Origin: Batkoa obscura
Lineage: Eukaryota; Entomophthoromycota; Entomophthoromycetes; Entomophthorales; Batkoaceae
Reading direction: 5' to 3'
Assembly (NCBI GenBank): GCA_030770535.1
Contig: JASVEC010000019.1
Location: 62,001-126,000 of the forward strand
DNA length: 64,000 nt
Shown: positions 14,336 through 26,676 of the stretch, piece after piece
Numbering within the stretch: position 1 is the stretch's first letter
Layout of the letters: each line of letters begins with the position of its first letter
Position numbers and translations under genes: made by a program
The notes under the pieces: model-generated
What the model saw: the letters and a program-made list of their open reading frames with translations, nothing else
What the model was told of the DNA's origin: nothing
The model's database searches: none

Positions 14336-14670
14336 TATAATTTAAAAACTTTGTTGGTTGGCATTAATTTAATAACTTTAAAATTTTTGTTAAATCTTGT
14401 TCTTATCTTGTTATAAAACTAGCTTGGAGTTTTGAAAATAAATTAATTAGAATTTTTTAGCGATTATTATTTGATCAATTTTTAAAAAGTTATTTATTTT
14501 ATTAATGTGCTAAATGATTTACAAAAGTTGATTTTCATATATTCTTTTTTATTGCTTTATAGCTACTGACTTTATTGTATTAATCAAAAGCAGGTCGATA
14601 CGAATAGAAGGCATAAATCAAAAAAGAAGCCTTGGTTGATCTATTCCAAAGTGTAAATCTTCTACTTTGT

Positions 14671-15185
14671 TTAATCGCCTGAGCAACAACCTCTACAACC
14701 ACAATGAACACACTCAACCACCCTACCTTCTTCAAGTTTTGATTTAGGTACACGACAAATACAAGTGTTACCAAAATTGGTATCTTTTGGCTGTACACAT
14801 CTTAAGCAGCACAATTTTTCAAACCCTGGCTTCTTCCATTTAGCAATCAAGTTTCTATCAGCAATATTGATTTTGACACAATATTCAAAAACTTCTTTGG
14901 AAATTGTTTTTCTTTTATAATACATTTCATAGATGTATCTATTTCTTTGATGATGGACTCGAAAGATTGGCCATAATGCTTCAACTTTACGTTTACCTTC
15001 ATGCTGTTCATTTTCAGCTAAATATTATTTACTCTTATTAATAGTTGTATTTATAAGGTTCTAAATGTAAGAATATACTACTTACCTTCACGCATCTTTG
15101 TAGCAAACTCTTGTAATACTGGTGCTATCTTTTCAAATCCTTCAGGTGCTTTTTTTCCCTTATGTATTAGCTTTCTTCTATACAT
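14671..15185 (-). CDS. BUD31: Splicing factor BUD31/G10, two exons
   Basis: A spliceosomal G10 protein with zinc-binding cysteines, part of the activated spliceosome near the U2/U6 core. Exons 15086-15185 and 14671-15017 flank a 68-base intron and give 148 residues. The family-defining strings are [79 protein letters not shown] and [14 protein letters not shown]. Conservation runs nearly end to end. It is convergent with YAK1 (335 bases between stops) and divergent from CCT2 (about 320 bases between starts). Confidence 0.96.
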
Positions 15186-15503
15186 TTTGCTATATACTCT
15201 CAACCGATTTTTTTCTAGACAATTACTAGTGAATGAATAGGAAATAAAATTTTAAAGTTTAAAATAGTTACTTTTATTTGCTTTTATAAATTTTAACCAA
15301 ATCAAATGAAACTTAGTCCTTTTCTTGCAGCTATTTTTACCTGAGCAAAGCCTAAAGCTTGATTGGCTAATTAACTGACAACTAAAATGAGGCCTAAGTT
15401 CAAAAGATTGGGCCAAGTAAAATTAGCCAACCAGATTTAGCTAGTATCAAAAATTTATTGAAAGTAAAAACTCATTTTGTTTATAAATAAATAAAATAAA
15501 ACT

Positions 15504-17717
15504 ATGGTATTATTAATAACAATAATATATAGGCATAATAATAACCCTTTTATTTAGTCTTTAGCACCAATTCAAATTTTAGCTGATAATTCCACCGAAG
15601 AGCGTGCTGAAAACGCCCGTTTAGTAAGCTACAGCACGATATATAAACAATGATACTAATAATAATATAGTCTTCTTTTATCGGAGCTATTGCTGTAGGA
15701 GATTTAGTAAAGAGTACTTTAGGTCCAAAAGGAATGGTAAATAAACAATCATATCAGTGATTTCCATTAACATTTAAAAATAGGACAAAATTTTACAAAG
15801 TTCATCTACTGGTGAAATTATGGTAACCAATGATGGAGCTACTATCCTTAAGTCTATTGCACTCGATAATGCAGCAGCTAAAGTATTAGTTAATCTATCC
15901 AAAGTACAAGATGATGAAGTTGGTGATGGTACAACTTCCGTTTGCGTTTTAGCTGCTGAACTTTTAAGAGAAGCTGAAAAACTTATTAACTTAAGAATTC
16001 ATCCACAAACTATTATTGATGGTTTCCGTATTGCTTCTAAAGCTGCCTATGAGGCTCTCGCTGAAGCTGCTATTGATAATAGGTATTTTTTAATATTAAT
16101 CAAAGCTGAATAGGACTTATTGTTTTAGTGCTTCAACTGAAGACTTTAGAAAAGATCTCGTTAATATTGCTCGTACTACTTTAAGTTCTAAAGTTTTATC
16201 CTCTGATAAAGAATACTTTTCCAACCTTGCAGTAGATGCTGTTTTAAGATTAAAGGTAGTCATAATAGTAATATAATAGAAATTCAAAGCTAATGTTGGT
16301 TGTAGGGTAGCACCAACTTAGAAAACATTCAAATTATCAAAAAAGTAGGAGGGAAACTTTCAGATTCCTTTTTAGATGAAGGTAATTACTTATAGGTATC
16401 TTTTTAGATAAATTTTAATATTTTTAAAGGTTTTATTCTTGACAAAAAAATTGGTGTAAACCAACCTAAACGTATTGAAAATGCTAAAATTCTTATTGCC
16501 AATACATGTAAGTCTCAATTATTTTAGTAAAAAATTATATTAAATCTATTTTTATAGCTATGGATACTGACAAAATTAAAATCTTTGGTGCTAGAGTAAA
16601 AGTAGATGCAACCGGAAAGTTGGCTGAATTAGAAAGAGCTGAAAGAGTAAAGATATATTTAATCGTAGCAGAAAAGAAAACTTATGATTGATTAGGAAAA
16701 AATGAAGGAAAAGGTAGAAAAAATTAAAGCCCATGGCATTAACTGCTTTGTCAATCGCCAATTAATTTATAACTGGCCTGAACAGCTTTTTGCTGATTCT
16801 GGTATTATGGCCATTGAGCATGCTGATTTCGATGGTGTTGAGCGTCTTTCTTTAGTTACAGGTAATGTTCGATTTAGTATTTGTTAAATTTTTTATTAAT
16901 GTTAAAGGCGGTGAAATTGCTTCTACTTTTGATCATCCCGATTTAGTTAAAGTTGGTCACTGTGATTTGATTGAAGAAATCATTATTGGTGAAGATAAAA
17001 TGATTAAATTTTCTGGTGTTGCTGCCGGTGAAGCTTGTACTGTTGTTTTACGTGGTGCTACCAATCAATTATTAGATGAAGCTGAACGTTCTCTTCATGA
17101 TGCTTTATCTGTTTTATCACAAACTGTTAAACAACCAAAAACTGTTTTAGGTGGAGGTAAGTTAAAACAAAGTTTAATAATTTTTTATTTAACATCAGTT
17201 TAGGATGCTCTGAAATGCTAATGTCAAAAGCTGCTGAAGAAATTGCTTCAAAAACTCCGGGTAAAAAAGCTATGGCTATTGAAGCTTTTGCAAGAGCTCT
17301 TCGTCAGGTAAAAATTTAGTTAGCCTTATTTAACTATGAGCCTAAAACAAATTTTAGCTTCCAACCTATCTTGCTGATAATGCAGGTTATGATAGTTCTG
17401 AATTAGTTTCCCAACTTCGTTCAGCTCATTATGAAGGACTCAATGAAAGTGGACTTGGTAAGATCTCTTGTTTTTATAAAATTAATTATTTATTAACAAT
17501 AACTAGATATGTATAATGGCAAAGTAGCTAATGTACGTGAACTTGGAGTGACAGAATCTTATAAGCTAAAATCACAGGTTTTATTAAGTGCTTCAGAAGC
17601 AGCTGAAATGATCATTAGAGTTGATGATATTATTCGTGCTGCTCCAAGGTAACTCGTTATTATAAAGTTGAGAATGTAAACTAATAGTTGTTTTATAGAC
17701 CACGTGATAGACATTAG
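15504..17717 (+). CDS. CCT2: Chaperonin CCT/TRiC subunit beta, fourteen exons
   Basis: The beta subunit of the cytosolic chaperonin that folds actin, tubulin and WD proteins. Fourteen exons total 1584 bases with thirteen introns of about 46-52 bases, every junction frame-consistent, giving 527 residues (human 535). Exon 1 is only the ATG (15504-15506); the intron 15507-15557 then joins it to SLAPIQIL. Beta-subunit features are [20 protein letters not shown], the nucleotide-binding [88 protein letters not shown] and [15 protein letters not shown]. It ends IRAAPRPRDRH. It is distinguished from other CCT subunits by the near-verbatim match to CCT2 segments. Confidence 0.97.
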
Positions 17718-18850
17718 AAATTTTAATAATAAAAAAATAAAAGATTAAATGAATGCTAAATAAAAGCTAGGAGAAGACATTTATGTTTTTTATATTACTA
17801 ATGTTTGTTTATGCTATATTAAAATTCTAATCAAAATTCTTGATGTATAATAGATTCATTACAATTATACTTATTGTAGTATTTATTTGGGTTTTTTAAG
17901 TATAGATGGTTTAAAAAGCTTCAAGTCTTAGATAATTCATAGAACAATTATGTGAGGATATTTTTTGGTTTCATTACTTTTTCCATTTTTTAAGCGCTAT
18001 TTGAGTGAAAAGATTTTTAGTAAAATTCTTAAATACAAAAATACAGCCTCATATATATTTATTAAAAGATGATATTTAATTTGTTTATTTTTAAATATTA
18101 ATGTTAATAAATAATAAAAATAAATTGTAAGATCAATGATTAGATCAAGCAATAGGTATAAATAAAATTAGACTAATAACTTTGTCTAAAATAAGACTTA
18201 AACACTAATATAGGTTTAGTGACAATGAATATGAAAATAAAAATAAATTATTTTTTAAATTAGAATAGTTTTTTGAACGTAAGTACATTAAAAGATTAAG
18301 AAAAAAATCAAAGAAAAGATAATGAAATAATAATAAAAAGTTACATTTTAATAATATTAACTTCTGAATTGAAAGTTTTATTTAACTAATTTATTTATAA
18401 ACATTTAAATAATTTTTAAAATATATCTAAAATGACAGCTAAATTTTAATTTTACGAAATCAATTAAGTTTTAAAGTAGTTTTCCATTTAGACGTTTTCC
18501 ATCATGAAACTTAAAACAATTCTACAATCTTCCAAAATTTGGAATTATTTTTGATGAGGCTTATGATTTATTATTCGATAAACAATCTTTTTAATAGAGT
18601 TATAGCGGTGATTATCCAACAATTTTATTATATTTTACACAATCTATTATATTTAGGTACATTATAAAATAGTAGTAATATGAACTCATAAATATTATGG
18701 ACTATTTTTTATATTAAGTTTAATATTTCTAAATATTAAAAAATGTTGTAATTATGAGTTAATTATTCTCAACCAATGAAATGCTAGCTCATCGCAAATT
18801 CAAAGTGATTATGATAACGAATCAAAATAAAGGAAGGAGGTAACTTTAGT
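17718..18850. other. AT-rich intergenic region with one MITE copy
   Basis: This separates CCT2 from the HSP70 promoter. It holds one MITE copy (17950-18053). The rest is A/T-rich sequence without a recognisable gene or RNA. Confidence 0.5.
17950..18053 (+). mobile_element. MITE-like element, copy 2
   Basis: Same family and orientation as the copy at 9703. It starts ATGTGAGGATATTTTTTGG and ends AATACAGCCTCATAT, with the core AAGCGCTATTTGAG intact. Its ends have drifted from the TATGGGGATGT consensus. Confidence 0.72.
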
Positions 18851-18860
18851 AGTATTTACT

Positions 18861-18875
18861 TGAATCTTCTAGAAA
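18861..18875 (+). promoter_or_regulatory. Heat-shock element upstream of HSP70
   Basis: Three alternating inverted nGAAn units with perfect 5-base phasing (GAA 18862, TTC 18867, GAA 18872), the classic HSF trimer site. It lies 133 bases before the HSP70 ATG. Confidence 0.8.
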
Positions 18876-18930
18876 AAGAAAGAGCCAATTAGTGATTACT
18901 CAAGCATTATTATACAAATACTCGAAATAG

Positions 18931-18938
18931 TATAAAAA
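18931..18938 (+). promoter_or_regulatory. TATA box of HSP70
   Basis: TATAAAAA, 56 bases downstream of the heat-shock element and about 70 bases before the ATG. In such AT-rich DNA the match alone is weak; the spacing to the heat-shock element supports it. Confidence 0.55.
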
Positions 18939-19007
18939 GATAAAAAAGTCAAATTGGTCATTTATTAGAAATCTTATATATCTTCTCATTGTATAAATTT
19001 ATAAAAT

Positions 19008-20984
19008 ATGTCTAAATCTCGTGCTATTGGTATTGATTTAGGTACCACTTACTCATGTGTAGGTGTATGGCAAAATGATCGTTGTGAAATTATTGCTAAC
19101 GATCAAGGTAACCGTACTACCCCATCTTATGTTGCTTTCACTGACTCTGAACGTTTAATTGGTGATGCTGCTAAAAATCAAGTCGCTATGAACCCATACA
19201 ACACCGTTTTCGATGCTAAACGTCTTATTGGTCGTCGTTTTGATGAACCAGAAGTTCAATCCGATATGAAACATTGGCCATTCAAAGTTATTGATAAATC
19301 AACTAAACCAATTATCCAAGTTGAATATAAAGGTGAAACTAAACAATTCACTCCAGAAGAAATTTCTTCAATGGTCCTCATTAAAATGAGGGAAACTGCT
19401 GAAGCTTATCTTGGTACAACCGTTACTGATGCCGTTGTCACTGTCCCAGCTTACTTCAATGATTCTCAACGTCAAGCTACTAAAGATGCTGGTGCTATTG
19501 CTGGTCTTAATGTTCTCCGTATCATTAACGAACCTACTGCTGCTGCTATTGCTTACGGTCTTGACTCCAAGACCACTGGTGAAAAGAATGTCCTTATCTT
19601 TGATTTAGGAGGTGGTACTTTTGATGTTTCCCTTTTATCTATTGAAGATGGTATCTTTGAAGTTAAAGCTACTGCTGGTGATACTCATTTAGGTGGTGAA
19701 GATTTTGATAATCGTCTTGTTAATCACTTTATGCAAGAATTCAAGCGTAAAAACAAGAAAGATATCTCTTCAAATGCTCGTGCTATGCGTCGTCTCCGTA
19801 CTGCTTGTGAACGTGCTAAGCGTACTCTTTCTTCTGCTGCTCAAACTTCTATTGAAATTGATTCCCTCTTCGAAGGCATTGATTTCTATACCTCCATTAC
19901 CCGTGCTCGTTTCGAAGAACTTTGTCAAGATCTTTTCCGTTCCACTGTTGATCCAGTAGAAAAAGTACTTCGTGACTCCAAGATTGATAAATCTGCTGTC
20001 AATGAAATTGTACTTGTTGGTGGTTCTACTCGTATTCCAAAGATCCAAAAGCTTGTTTCTGACTATTTCAATGGTAAAGAACCAAATAAGTCTATTAACC
20101 CTGATGAAGCTGTTGCTTATGGTGCCGCTGTCCAAGCTGCTATCTTAACTGGTGATACCTCTGAAAAGACTCAAGATCTTTTACTTCTTGATGTTGCTCC
20201 ACTTTCTCTTGGTATTGAAACTGCTGGTGGTGTCATGACTCCACTTATTAAACGTAATACCACTGTTCCAACCAAGAAATCTGAAACTTTCTCTACTTAT
20301 GCTGATAACCAACCTGGTGTATTAATCCAAGTATTCGAAGGTGAACGTGCCCGTACTAAGGATAACAATTTATTAGGTAAATTCGAATTATCAGGTATCC
20401 CACCAGCACCACGTGGTGTTCCACAAATTGAAGTTTCCTTTGATATTGATGCTAATGGTATCTTAAACGTTACTGCTGCTGATAAATCTACTGGTCGTTC
20501 TAATAAGATTACTATTACTAACGATAAAGGTCGTCTTTCTAAAGAAGATATTGAACGTATGGTTGCTGAAGCTGAAAAATATAAATCTGAAGATGAAGCT
20601 GCTGCTGCCCGTATCTCAGCTAAGAACGGACTTGAATCTTATGCTTATAATTTACGTAATACCCTTAATGATGAAAAGGTTGCTGGTAAATTAGAGGCTG
20701 CTGATAAAGAAAAACTTGAAGCTGCTATTAAAGAAGCCACTGAATGGTTAGACAACTCTCATGAAGCCTCTAAAGAAGAGTATGAAGAGCGTCAAAAGGA
20801 ACTTGAAGGTGTAGCTAACCCAATCATGGCTAAGATCTACGCTGCTGGAGGTGCCCCAGGCGCTGAAGGAGGTTTCCCAGGAGGTTTCCCAGGAGGCGCT
20901 CCAGGAGGCGCTCCAGGAGGTTTCCCAGGTGCTCCACCAGCAGGTCCAGGTGCTGATGGACCAACCATTGAAGAAGTTGATTAA
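19008..20984 (+). CDS. SSA1: Cytosolic HSP70 (SSA type), intron-free
   Basis: An ATP-dependent cytosolic/nuclear chaperone, 658 residues, uninterrupted. Signatures are [16 protein letters not shown], then [15 protein letters not shown] and [17 protein letters not shown]. It also has [31 protein letters not shown], the substrate domain beginning around residue 390 ([20 protein letters not shown]), a helical lid, a Gly/Phe/Pro/Ala repeat near residues 618-645, and the terminal EEVD that docks TPR co-chaperones. The EEVD and lack of a signal peptide mark the cytosolic form rather than BiP or mitochondrial HSP70. Codon use is richer in C-ending codons than in its neighbours, as in highly expressed genes. 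The lack of introns beside intron-dense neighbours fits a heat-inducible gene whose mRNA must bypass splicing. A heat-shock element and TATA box precede it. Confidence 0.98.
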   Translation: MSKSRAIGIDLGTTYSCVGVWQNDRCEIIANDQGNRTTPSYVAFTDSERLIGDAAKNQVAMNPYNTVFDAKRLIGRRFDEPEVQSDMKHWPFKVIDKSTKPIIQVEYKGETKQFTPEEISSMVLIKMRETAEAYLGTTVTDAVVTVPAYFNDSQRQATKDAGAIAGLNVLRIINEPTAAAIAYGLDSKTTGEKNVLIFDLGGGTFDVSLLSIEDGIFEVKATAGDTHLGGEDFDNRLVNHFMQEFKRKNKKDISSNARAMRRLRTACERAKRTLSSAAQTSIEIDSLFEGIDFYTSITRARFEELCQDLFRSTVDPVEKVLRDSKIDKSAVNEIVLVGGSTRIPKIQKLVSDYFNGKEPNKSINPDEAVAYGAAVQAAILTGDTSEKTQDLLLLDVAPLSLGIETAGGVMTPLIKRNTTVPTKKSETFSTYADNQPGVLIQVFEGERARTKDNNLLGKFELSGIPPAPRGVPQIEVSFDIDANGILNVTAADKSTGRSNKITITNDKGRLSKEDIERMVAEAEKYKSEDEAAAARISAKNGLESYAYNLRNTLNDEKVAGKLEAADKEKLEAAIKEATEWLDNSHEASKEEYEERQKELEGVANPIMAKIYAAGGAPGAEGGFPGGFPGGAPGGAPGGFPGAPPAGPGADGPTIEEVD

Positions 20985-21169
20985 TTTATTGTCGGTAGAT
21001 TTTCAAAAGAATAGTTGTTTATTAAACAATTCTATATAGCTAACCAAAAAAATATATTAATATAACTATAATTATATAATAAAAATAAAATCTGTTATTT
21101 AAAAATTGCAAGTTTTTGATTTTTTAGATTATTTCTTTTTTTAATTTATTTAGCTCAAGTTTATTTCGA

Positions 21170-22612
21170 ATGACAATTAATCAAAAGATTCATTTAGATT
21201 TCAATAGTTATTGTTTGGATTGGTCCAATAGTTTAGATAACAGAATAGCAATAAGTAGTTTTCAATCAAAGGATAATAAGGTAAATAAAACAGTATTAAT
21301 ATATAATAATATATAATACAATATACAATATTTATAATTTTAATAGATAGTAGTCTATGATATAGACTTAGAACAAGAAAATAATCCACAGGTGCCAGTA
21401 GAAATTCATCAATTATACTCACCAACAAATATATTATTTGAACCAAAAAGTGTAAGTTTTAATTAGAATAGATAATATAATAATAATATCAATGATAATG
21501 ATAATAAAGACTCATCCAACACATGAGTGGTTAGCTTCCAGTACCGATGTGTTAAACTTATACAAAATACCCACTAGTTTGGAACCTATTGAACATTTAA
21601 CAAGTTATCAATTAATTAATGTAAGTCACACTATTTCTCAATGAATTCACTAAAGTCTTCAATTTATAGACTCGTAACTTGGAATTAGCTCCATTAACTA
21701 GTTTTGATTGGAGTGAATGTGATAGTAATTTAATAGTTACTTCGAGTATTGATACCACATGTACCATTTGGGATTTAGAATTACAGAAAATTAAAACTCA
21801 GTTAATTGCTCATGATTCGGAGGTATTTGATGTACAATTTGCTTCCAATAATTCCAAAGAAGTGTTTGGGTCCGTGGGAGCGGATGGTTCAGTTCGGTTA
21901 TTTGATTTGAGGTAAGTTGAAATGGGGTTTCAAATTAACAGATTCCAAATTGAGATTATTATTATATTATTATTATTGTCTAATAATAGTTAAATATTTA
22001 TTTATTTATTTTTATTTCAACTATAGATGTTTAGATCAATCAACGATTATTTATGAAACCACAAGTTCAAAATCATCAAGTTCCAACATCGTCTCTTGTT
22101 CTCATAGTAATAGTAGTATATTAAAATTAAAATTTAATCGAATGGATCCCAATTATTTATCAATAATTGAAAAAGAGAATAATAAAGTTGGCATTTTAGA
22201 TTTAAGAAAACCATTTATCAAAGTAGCCGAATTATGTGAGATGAAGCTACCTCCAATTACTATGGACTGGTTACCTAAAAATAGAAATGAAATGTTGGTG
22301 TCTGGTAAGTAAAGACGTTATTTTATTATGGAAGTATTATTTGTTTTTAAAGATGATGATAGAGAAAGATAATAATTGTTATTTATCGATTTAGGTGAAT
22401 ATCCTATTGTTTACTGGTTTGACTTAAGTATGGCTAAAAGCAATGTTGTCTCAGGAAATAGTTCAATGAATATTAATCATCCTCAATTTATTGCTAATCC
22501 GAAATATCAAATGGAGATTATTGGAGATAAGATTCATCAAGTGAAATTTGGGAAGAGTAATGGATTATTATCTATTTTGGAATCTAAATGTTTCAATGTT
22601 ATGAAAGTTTAA
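21170..22612 (+). CDS. DCAF7: DCAF7/WDR68 (HAN11/TTG1-type) WD-repeat protein, six exons
   Basis: A WD40 scaffold protein, a partner of DYRK1/HIPK kinases and a DDB1-CUL4 substrate adaptor in animals. Exons 21170-21280, 21347-21451, 21510-21620, 21670-21911, 22027-22304 and 22395-22612 join in frame to 354 residues (human 342). Diagnostic segments are [66 protein letters not shown] and QSTIIYE. The later blades ([35 protein letters not shown]) are more diverged, with a Ser-rich insert before them. The family is usually one of the most conserved WD proteins, so this is a fast-evolving copy. Confidence 0.92.
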
Positions 22613-22615
22613 AAG

Positions 22616-22617
<2 letters not shown>

Positions 22618-22670
<53 letters not shown>
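22618..22670 (+). repeat. (TTA)n microsatellite
   Basis: About 17 uninterrupted TTA units just after the DCAF7 stop codon, within its likely 3' untranslated region. Confidence 0.9.
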
Positions 22671-22918
22671 AGCTTTTTTTAATAATTAAATTTAATATAT
22701 TTCGAACAGTGTTTGAATTATTTGATACATTACTAAATAAATTTTTTAAAAAAGGAATATTTTTAGTATTTATTGTAGTTATTTTTGTTTCTAAAAAATT
22801 CAATTTAAAAATTAACCTTTGAATTTTCTATTCTATATATTCTTCAACTTTGTATCTGAATTCGATTCTAATAATAATAAAAGTACATATCAATAAAAAT
22901 AATCCAATTTCAAATATT

Positions 22919-25900
22919 ATGATAGCTCAAATAGCTTTGTATTTACAAACCTCACCTCAACGTCAATTAGCATTAGAAACCTATACTTTAGAAAATAGTT
23001 CTTTGGATCAAACATTAATAATTCGTCATGATGATAATAATACCCTTCAACTTGAATTACAAAAATCAATTAATAAAAAGAATTATACTTTATTATCTCA
23101 TGTGTATGGCTATCTTGGTAATTTAAGATTACAAACTTATCAATTTGCTTTATTTATATCGACATTCACTGGTGGAGAAAGATAAATATTTTTGGAAAAA
23201 AGAACATATTTAAAATTGAAAATGTGTTGTTTGTTTGTTTAAATGATGATAGATGGGATCATGATGTAATGAAGGAAGAAGATGAGGCGGAATATGTTTT
23301 AGAGAAGGATGAAAGGGAGGGGGTTATTTATAAAGAGTTTCAAGACTATTTTAAACAACAATTTTTTTATTTTTCACATCAAATGGACCTCACTGTAAGT
23401 TTACAAAAAAAGTAAGTCCATTTGTTCTATTATCTTAAACATTATCTTATATTTATTATAGAAATCAAAATACAAAGTCTGGAGAAAAAAAATATTATGT
23501 TGGAGATAGCGATTTTTTATGGAATCAAAACTTGTTAATGGAACAATTAAATTTATTAAACACAATTAACAATAATATTAAACTTCAACAGTTTTTATTT
23601 ACTTCTGGTTTAATTACTCCAATTATTCAAGGTTTAGTTGATACTTATTTAGTTCCTGATATAAACGATATTAATCCAGTTAATTGTACTTTAATTTCTA
23701 GATTATGTTGGAAAAGAGCAGGTAAGTTGAATACTTTTAATATTTTAACATGTTAATTTAATTTAATTTTAAGGTACTCGATTTAATACAAGAGGTATAG
23801 ATGATGATGGCTATGTGGCTAATTTTGTAGAAACGGAATTAATAATTAGTAGTAATGAAGAAACATTTAGTTTTATAATAGTACGAGGTAGTGTACCCAC
23901 ATTTTGGAAACAAGAAGGAAACCAAGTATTAGGCCATAAATTCCAATTAAGTCGAGGTTCGGATGCAAGTCAATATTGTTTTAATTTGCATATTAATTGG
24001 TTACAAGAAAGATATACTAATGTATTTTTATTAAATTTGTTGAGTCAAAATGAAAATAATATTGAATTATCTTTAAGTCAAATTTATGAGGAATTAATTG
24101 CTAATTTGGATACGGATAACATCATTCATTATACGGCTTTTGATTATCATTTTGCTTGTAAAGGAGGCAATGTTCAAAATGCTCATCAATTTATTGAACA
24201 AATTCAATCGAAAATTGAACAATTTGAGTATTTTCTAATGAATAATCAAACAAAAAAAATCATTAATTTACAAAATGGGGTTATTAGAATTAATTGTCTA
24301 GATTGTTTAGATCGAACAAATTTAATTCAAGGAATGATATTAAATTTTATACAATTGAATTACTTTCAAAAAAAATATCAGCAAAAAGAAAGTATTAATT
24401 TTATACAATCCAAATTAAATCAAAGTATTATTAAAAATGGAGATCAAATATCTAAAATTTATGCAGGTACAGGGGCTTTACAAAGTAATGTTCATCAATT
24501 TGGTAAATCTAATTTATTGGACAAATTAAACGATGCCTCAAAATCAGTTACTAGATTATATCAAAATATGTTTTTAGATGATAAAAAATATTTAGTTATC
24601 CATCAATTATTATTCAATAATAATAATAATAATAATAATAAACTAATTAAGAGTAATAACAATAATAATAGCATAAATAATAATAATAATAATAATATAA
24701 AGAATAATAATAGTAATAATATACATAACAATAATATAGTAACAACAAATAATAATTTTAATCGAGAACTAATAATTCATTGTGGAACATATAATGTCAA
24801 TGGACGCTATCCCTCTAAAGAAAGTTTGTTATTATGGTTAGAGTCTAAATATCATGCTGAAAACCAAGTATTACCAGATATTTATGCGATTGTATTTGAA
24901 GAAATAGTAGAATTAACACCTAGTCAAATCCTTAATGCGGATTTAAATCGAAGCTTAATATGGAAACAAATTTTATTAAGAGATTTAAATCTATTAAGTG
25001 AAAAATATGAGGTAGATAATGGAAGGAAAAATCATTATCATTTATTATCAAGTGAACAATTAGTTGGTATTTGTTTATTTATTTTTGTTAAAAAGGAAAT
25101 TATTGGGGATATTAAATTGGTTTCTAATACTAAAAAGAAAACAGGGCTTGGGGGTATGGCAGGTAATAAAGGGGCAACAGCTATTCGATTTCAATTGTTT
25201 AATTCAACATTTTGTTTTGTGGGTGCTCATTTTGCTTCAGGTAAGTAGCCTTGTAAATAGGTATTAAAAATTAATTGATTTTTTTCAAAATTTAGGACAA
25301 AGCAAATTGGAAGATAGAAATCGAGATTTTAATACAGTTCATTATGGCTTAAACTTTTTCAATTTTGGTAGTTTAGAAAATCATGAGTAAGTTATTAGTA
25401 TCTTTATTTATATTGATTATTACTAATTATTCTTATTAATTATTTTAGTTACTTATTTTATATCGGGGATTTTAATTATCGAATTAATTTAAGTTATGAA
25501 AGAGTACTACATAGCATCAAAAATAATGATTTAAGATCTTTATTGGCCAAAGATCAAGTAAGTTTATAATACAAATGATCGTTAAGTATTAAATACTATT
25601 TTTAGTTATTAAATGCCATGAAATTGAATTTAGCATTTCCTCATTTTAATGAAATGCCAATCACTTTTTTTCCAACTTATAAATTTGATGTTCATACTGA
25701 TGATTATGATACTAGGTAATAAGATTAATAATAAAACTTAATTATTATTTCAATATTAATCTATCTTATTATTAGTGAAAAAAAGAGAATTCCTGCTTGG
25801 ACTGGTAAGTTTTTCATAGTTTTAATTCTATAGAGTAGAGTTGAATATTAATGGAATTGTTATATTTGAAATTTAGATCGTATTTTATTTCGTGGTGATA

Positions 25901-26676
25901 AAGTAAGTTAATTTTAATTATAATATTAATAAAATTCAATTTATTTTATTAGATAATACCATTATATTATTCTGATGCTAAACTATATGAATCAGATCAT
26001 AAGCCTGGTAAATTCAATAATAATGATAATTTAATATCTAAGTTATTAATATTAATTTAATTCAGTATTAGCCGGTTTTAAAATCCCATTTTTTAATAAC
26101 GAAAAAAGTGGTATTATCAATCATAGCCATAAACATAAAAAGAATAATAGTGTTTCTAATAATAATAATAATAATAATAATAAATTAAAAGTAGATACTT
26201 TAATTGATATAAGAAATGAAGATTTGTTATCTACTATTGGTTGTAAGTTTTTATACTTATATTTATTATTTAAAATAAAATAGAATAATATCTTATTTTA
26301 TTTTAGTACCACAACCAAGTAATGATTATTATCAATGGTGGGAATCGATCCATAAATTAGGTAAATTAATTCTTAATAGTTATATCATGCTTCTATAATA
26401 CATAATACACTTACATACAATATCTAATAACTTATAATATCTATAACAACATGTATTAATATTAATATTAATTTTAATGTTAATTTAGATAACAAGTTGT
26501 ATCAAACGAATAGTATCGAAAATTCATTAAAAGATAGTAGCATTAAAAATCCATTTAGAATACCTCAATTAAAAAGTTATTTAAAATCTATTCATTATCC
26601 TATGGATTCAAAATCGATGGAATTAATCCCACCGAAATTACCTCAGAGGAGTAATACAGTGTCCCTATTAGATTAA
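22919..26676 (+). CDS. INP51: Synaptojanin-type inositol polyphosphate phosphatase, twelve exons
   Basis: A dual lipid phosphatase with an N-terminal SAC1 domain and a C-terminal inositol 5-phosphatase, clearing PI(4,5)P2 at endocytic sites and the plasma membrane. The exons run 22919-23411, 23462-23721, 23774-25240 and nine smaller ones to 26489-26676. The SAC domain carries WKRAGTRFNTRGIDDDGYVA and the catalytic INCLDCLDRTN. An Asn-rich linker (about 24615-24760) precedes CGTYNVNGRYPS, GGMAGNKGATAIRF, FVGAHFASG, IGDFNYRI, RIPAWTDRILFR and ESDHKPV, the full 5-phosphatase set. The tail ends PPKLPQRSNTVSLLD. In exon 1 the frame slips by one base near 23180, between FTGGER and NIFGKKNIFKIENV; exon lengths sum to one base short of a whole frame, agreeing with one missing base. 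Which of INP51/52/53 it matches is not resolved. Confidence 0.9.
24618..24765 (+). repeat. Asn-coding (AAT/AAC)n tract in the phosphatase gene
   Basis: An impure AAT/AAC repeat read in frame as runs of Asn with scattered Lys, Ser and Ile, between the two catalytic domains. It is probably a flexible linker and prone to length change. Confidence 0.85.

Noticed and set aside
19770-20135. 121-codon open frame antisense to HSP70
   Set aside because: A shadow of the strongly biased codons of HSP70; no family match and no separate signals.
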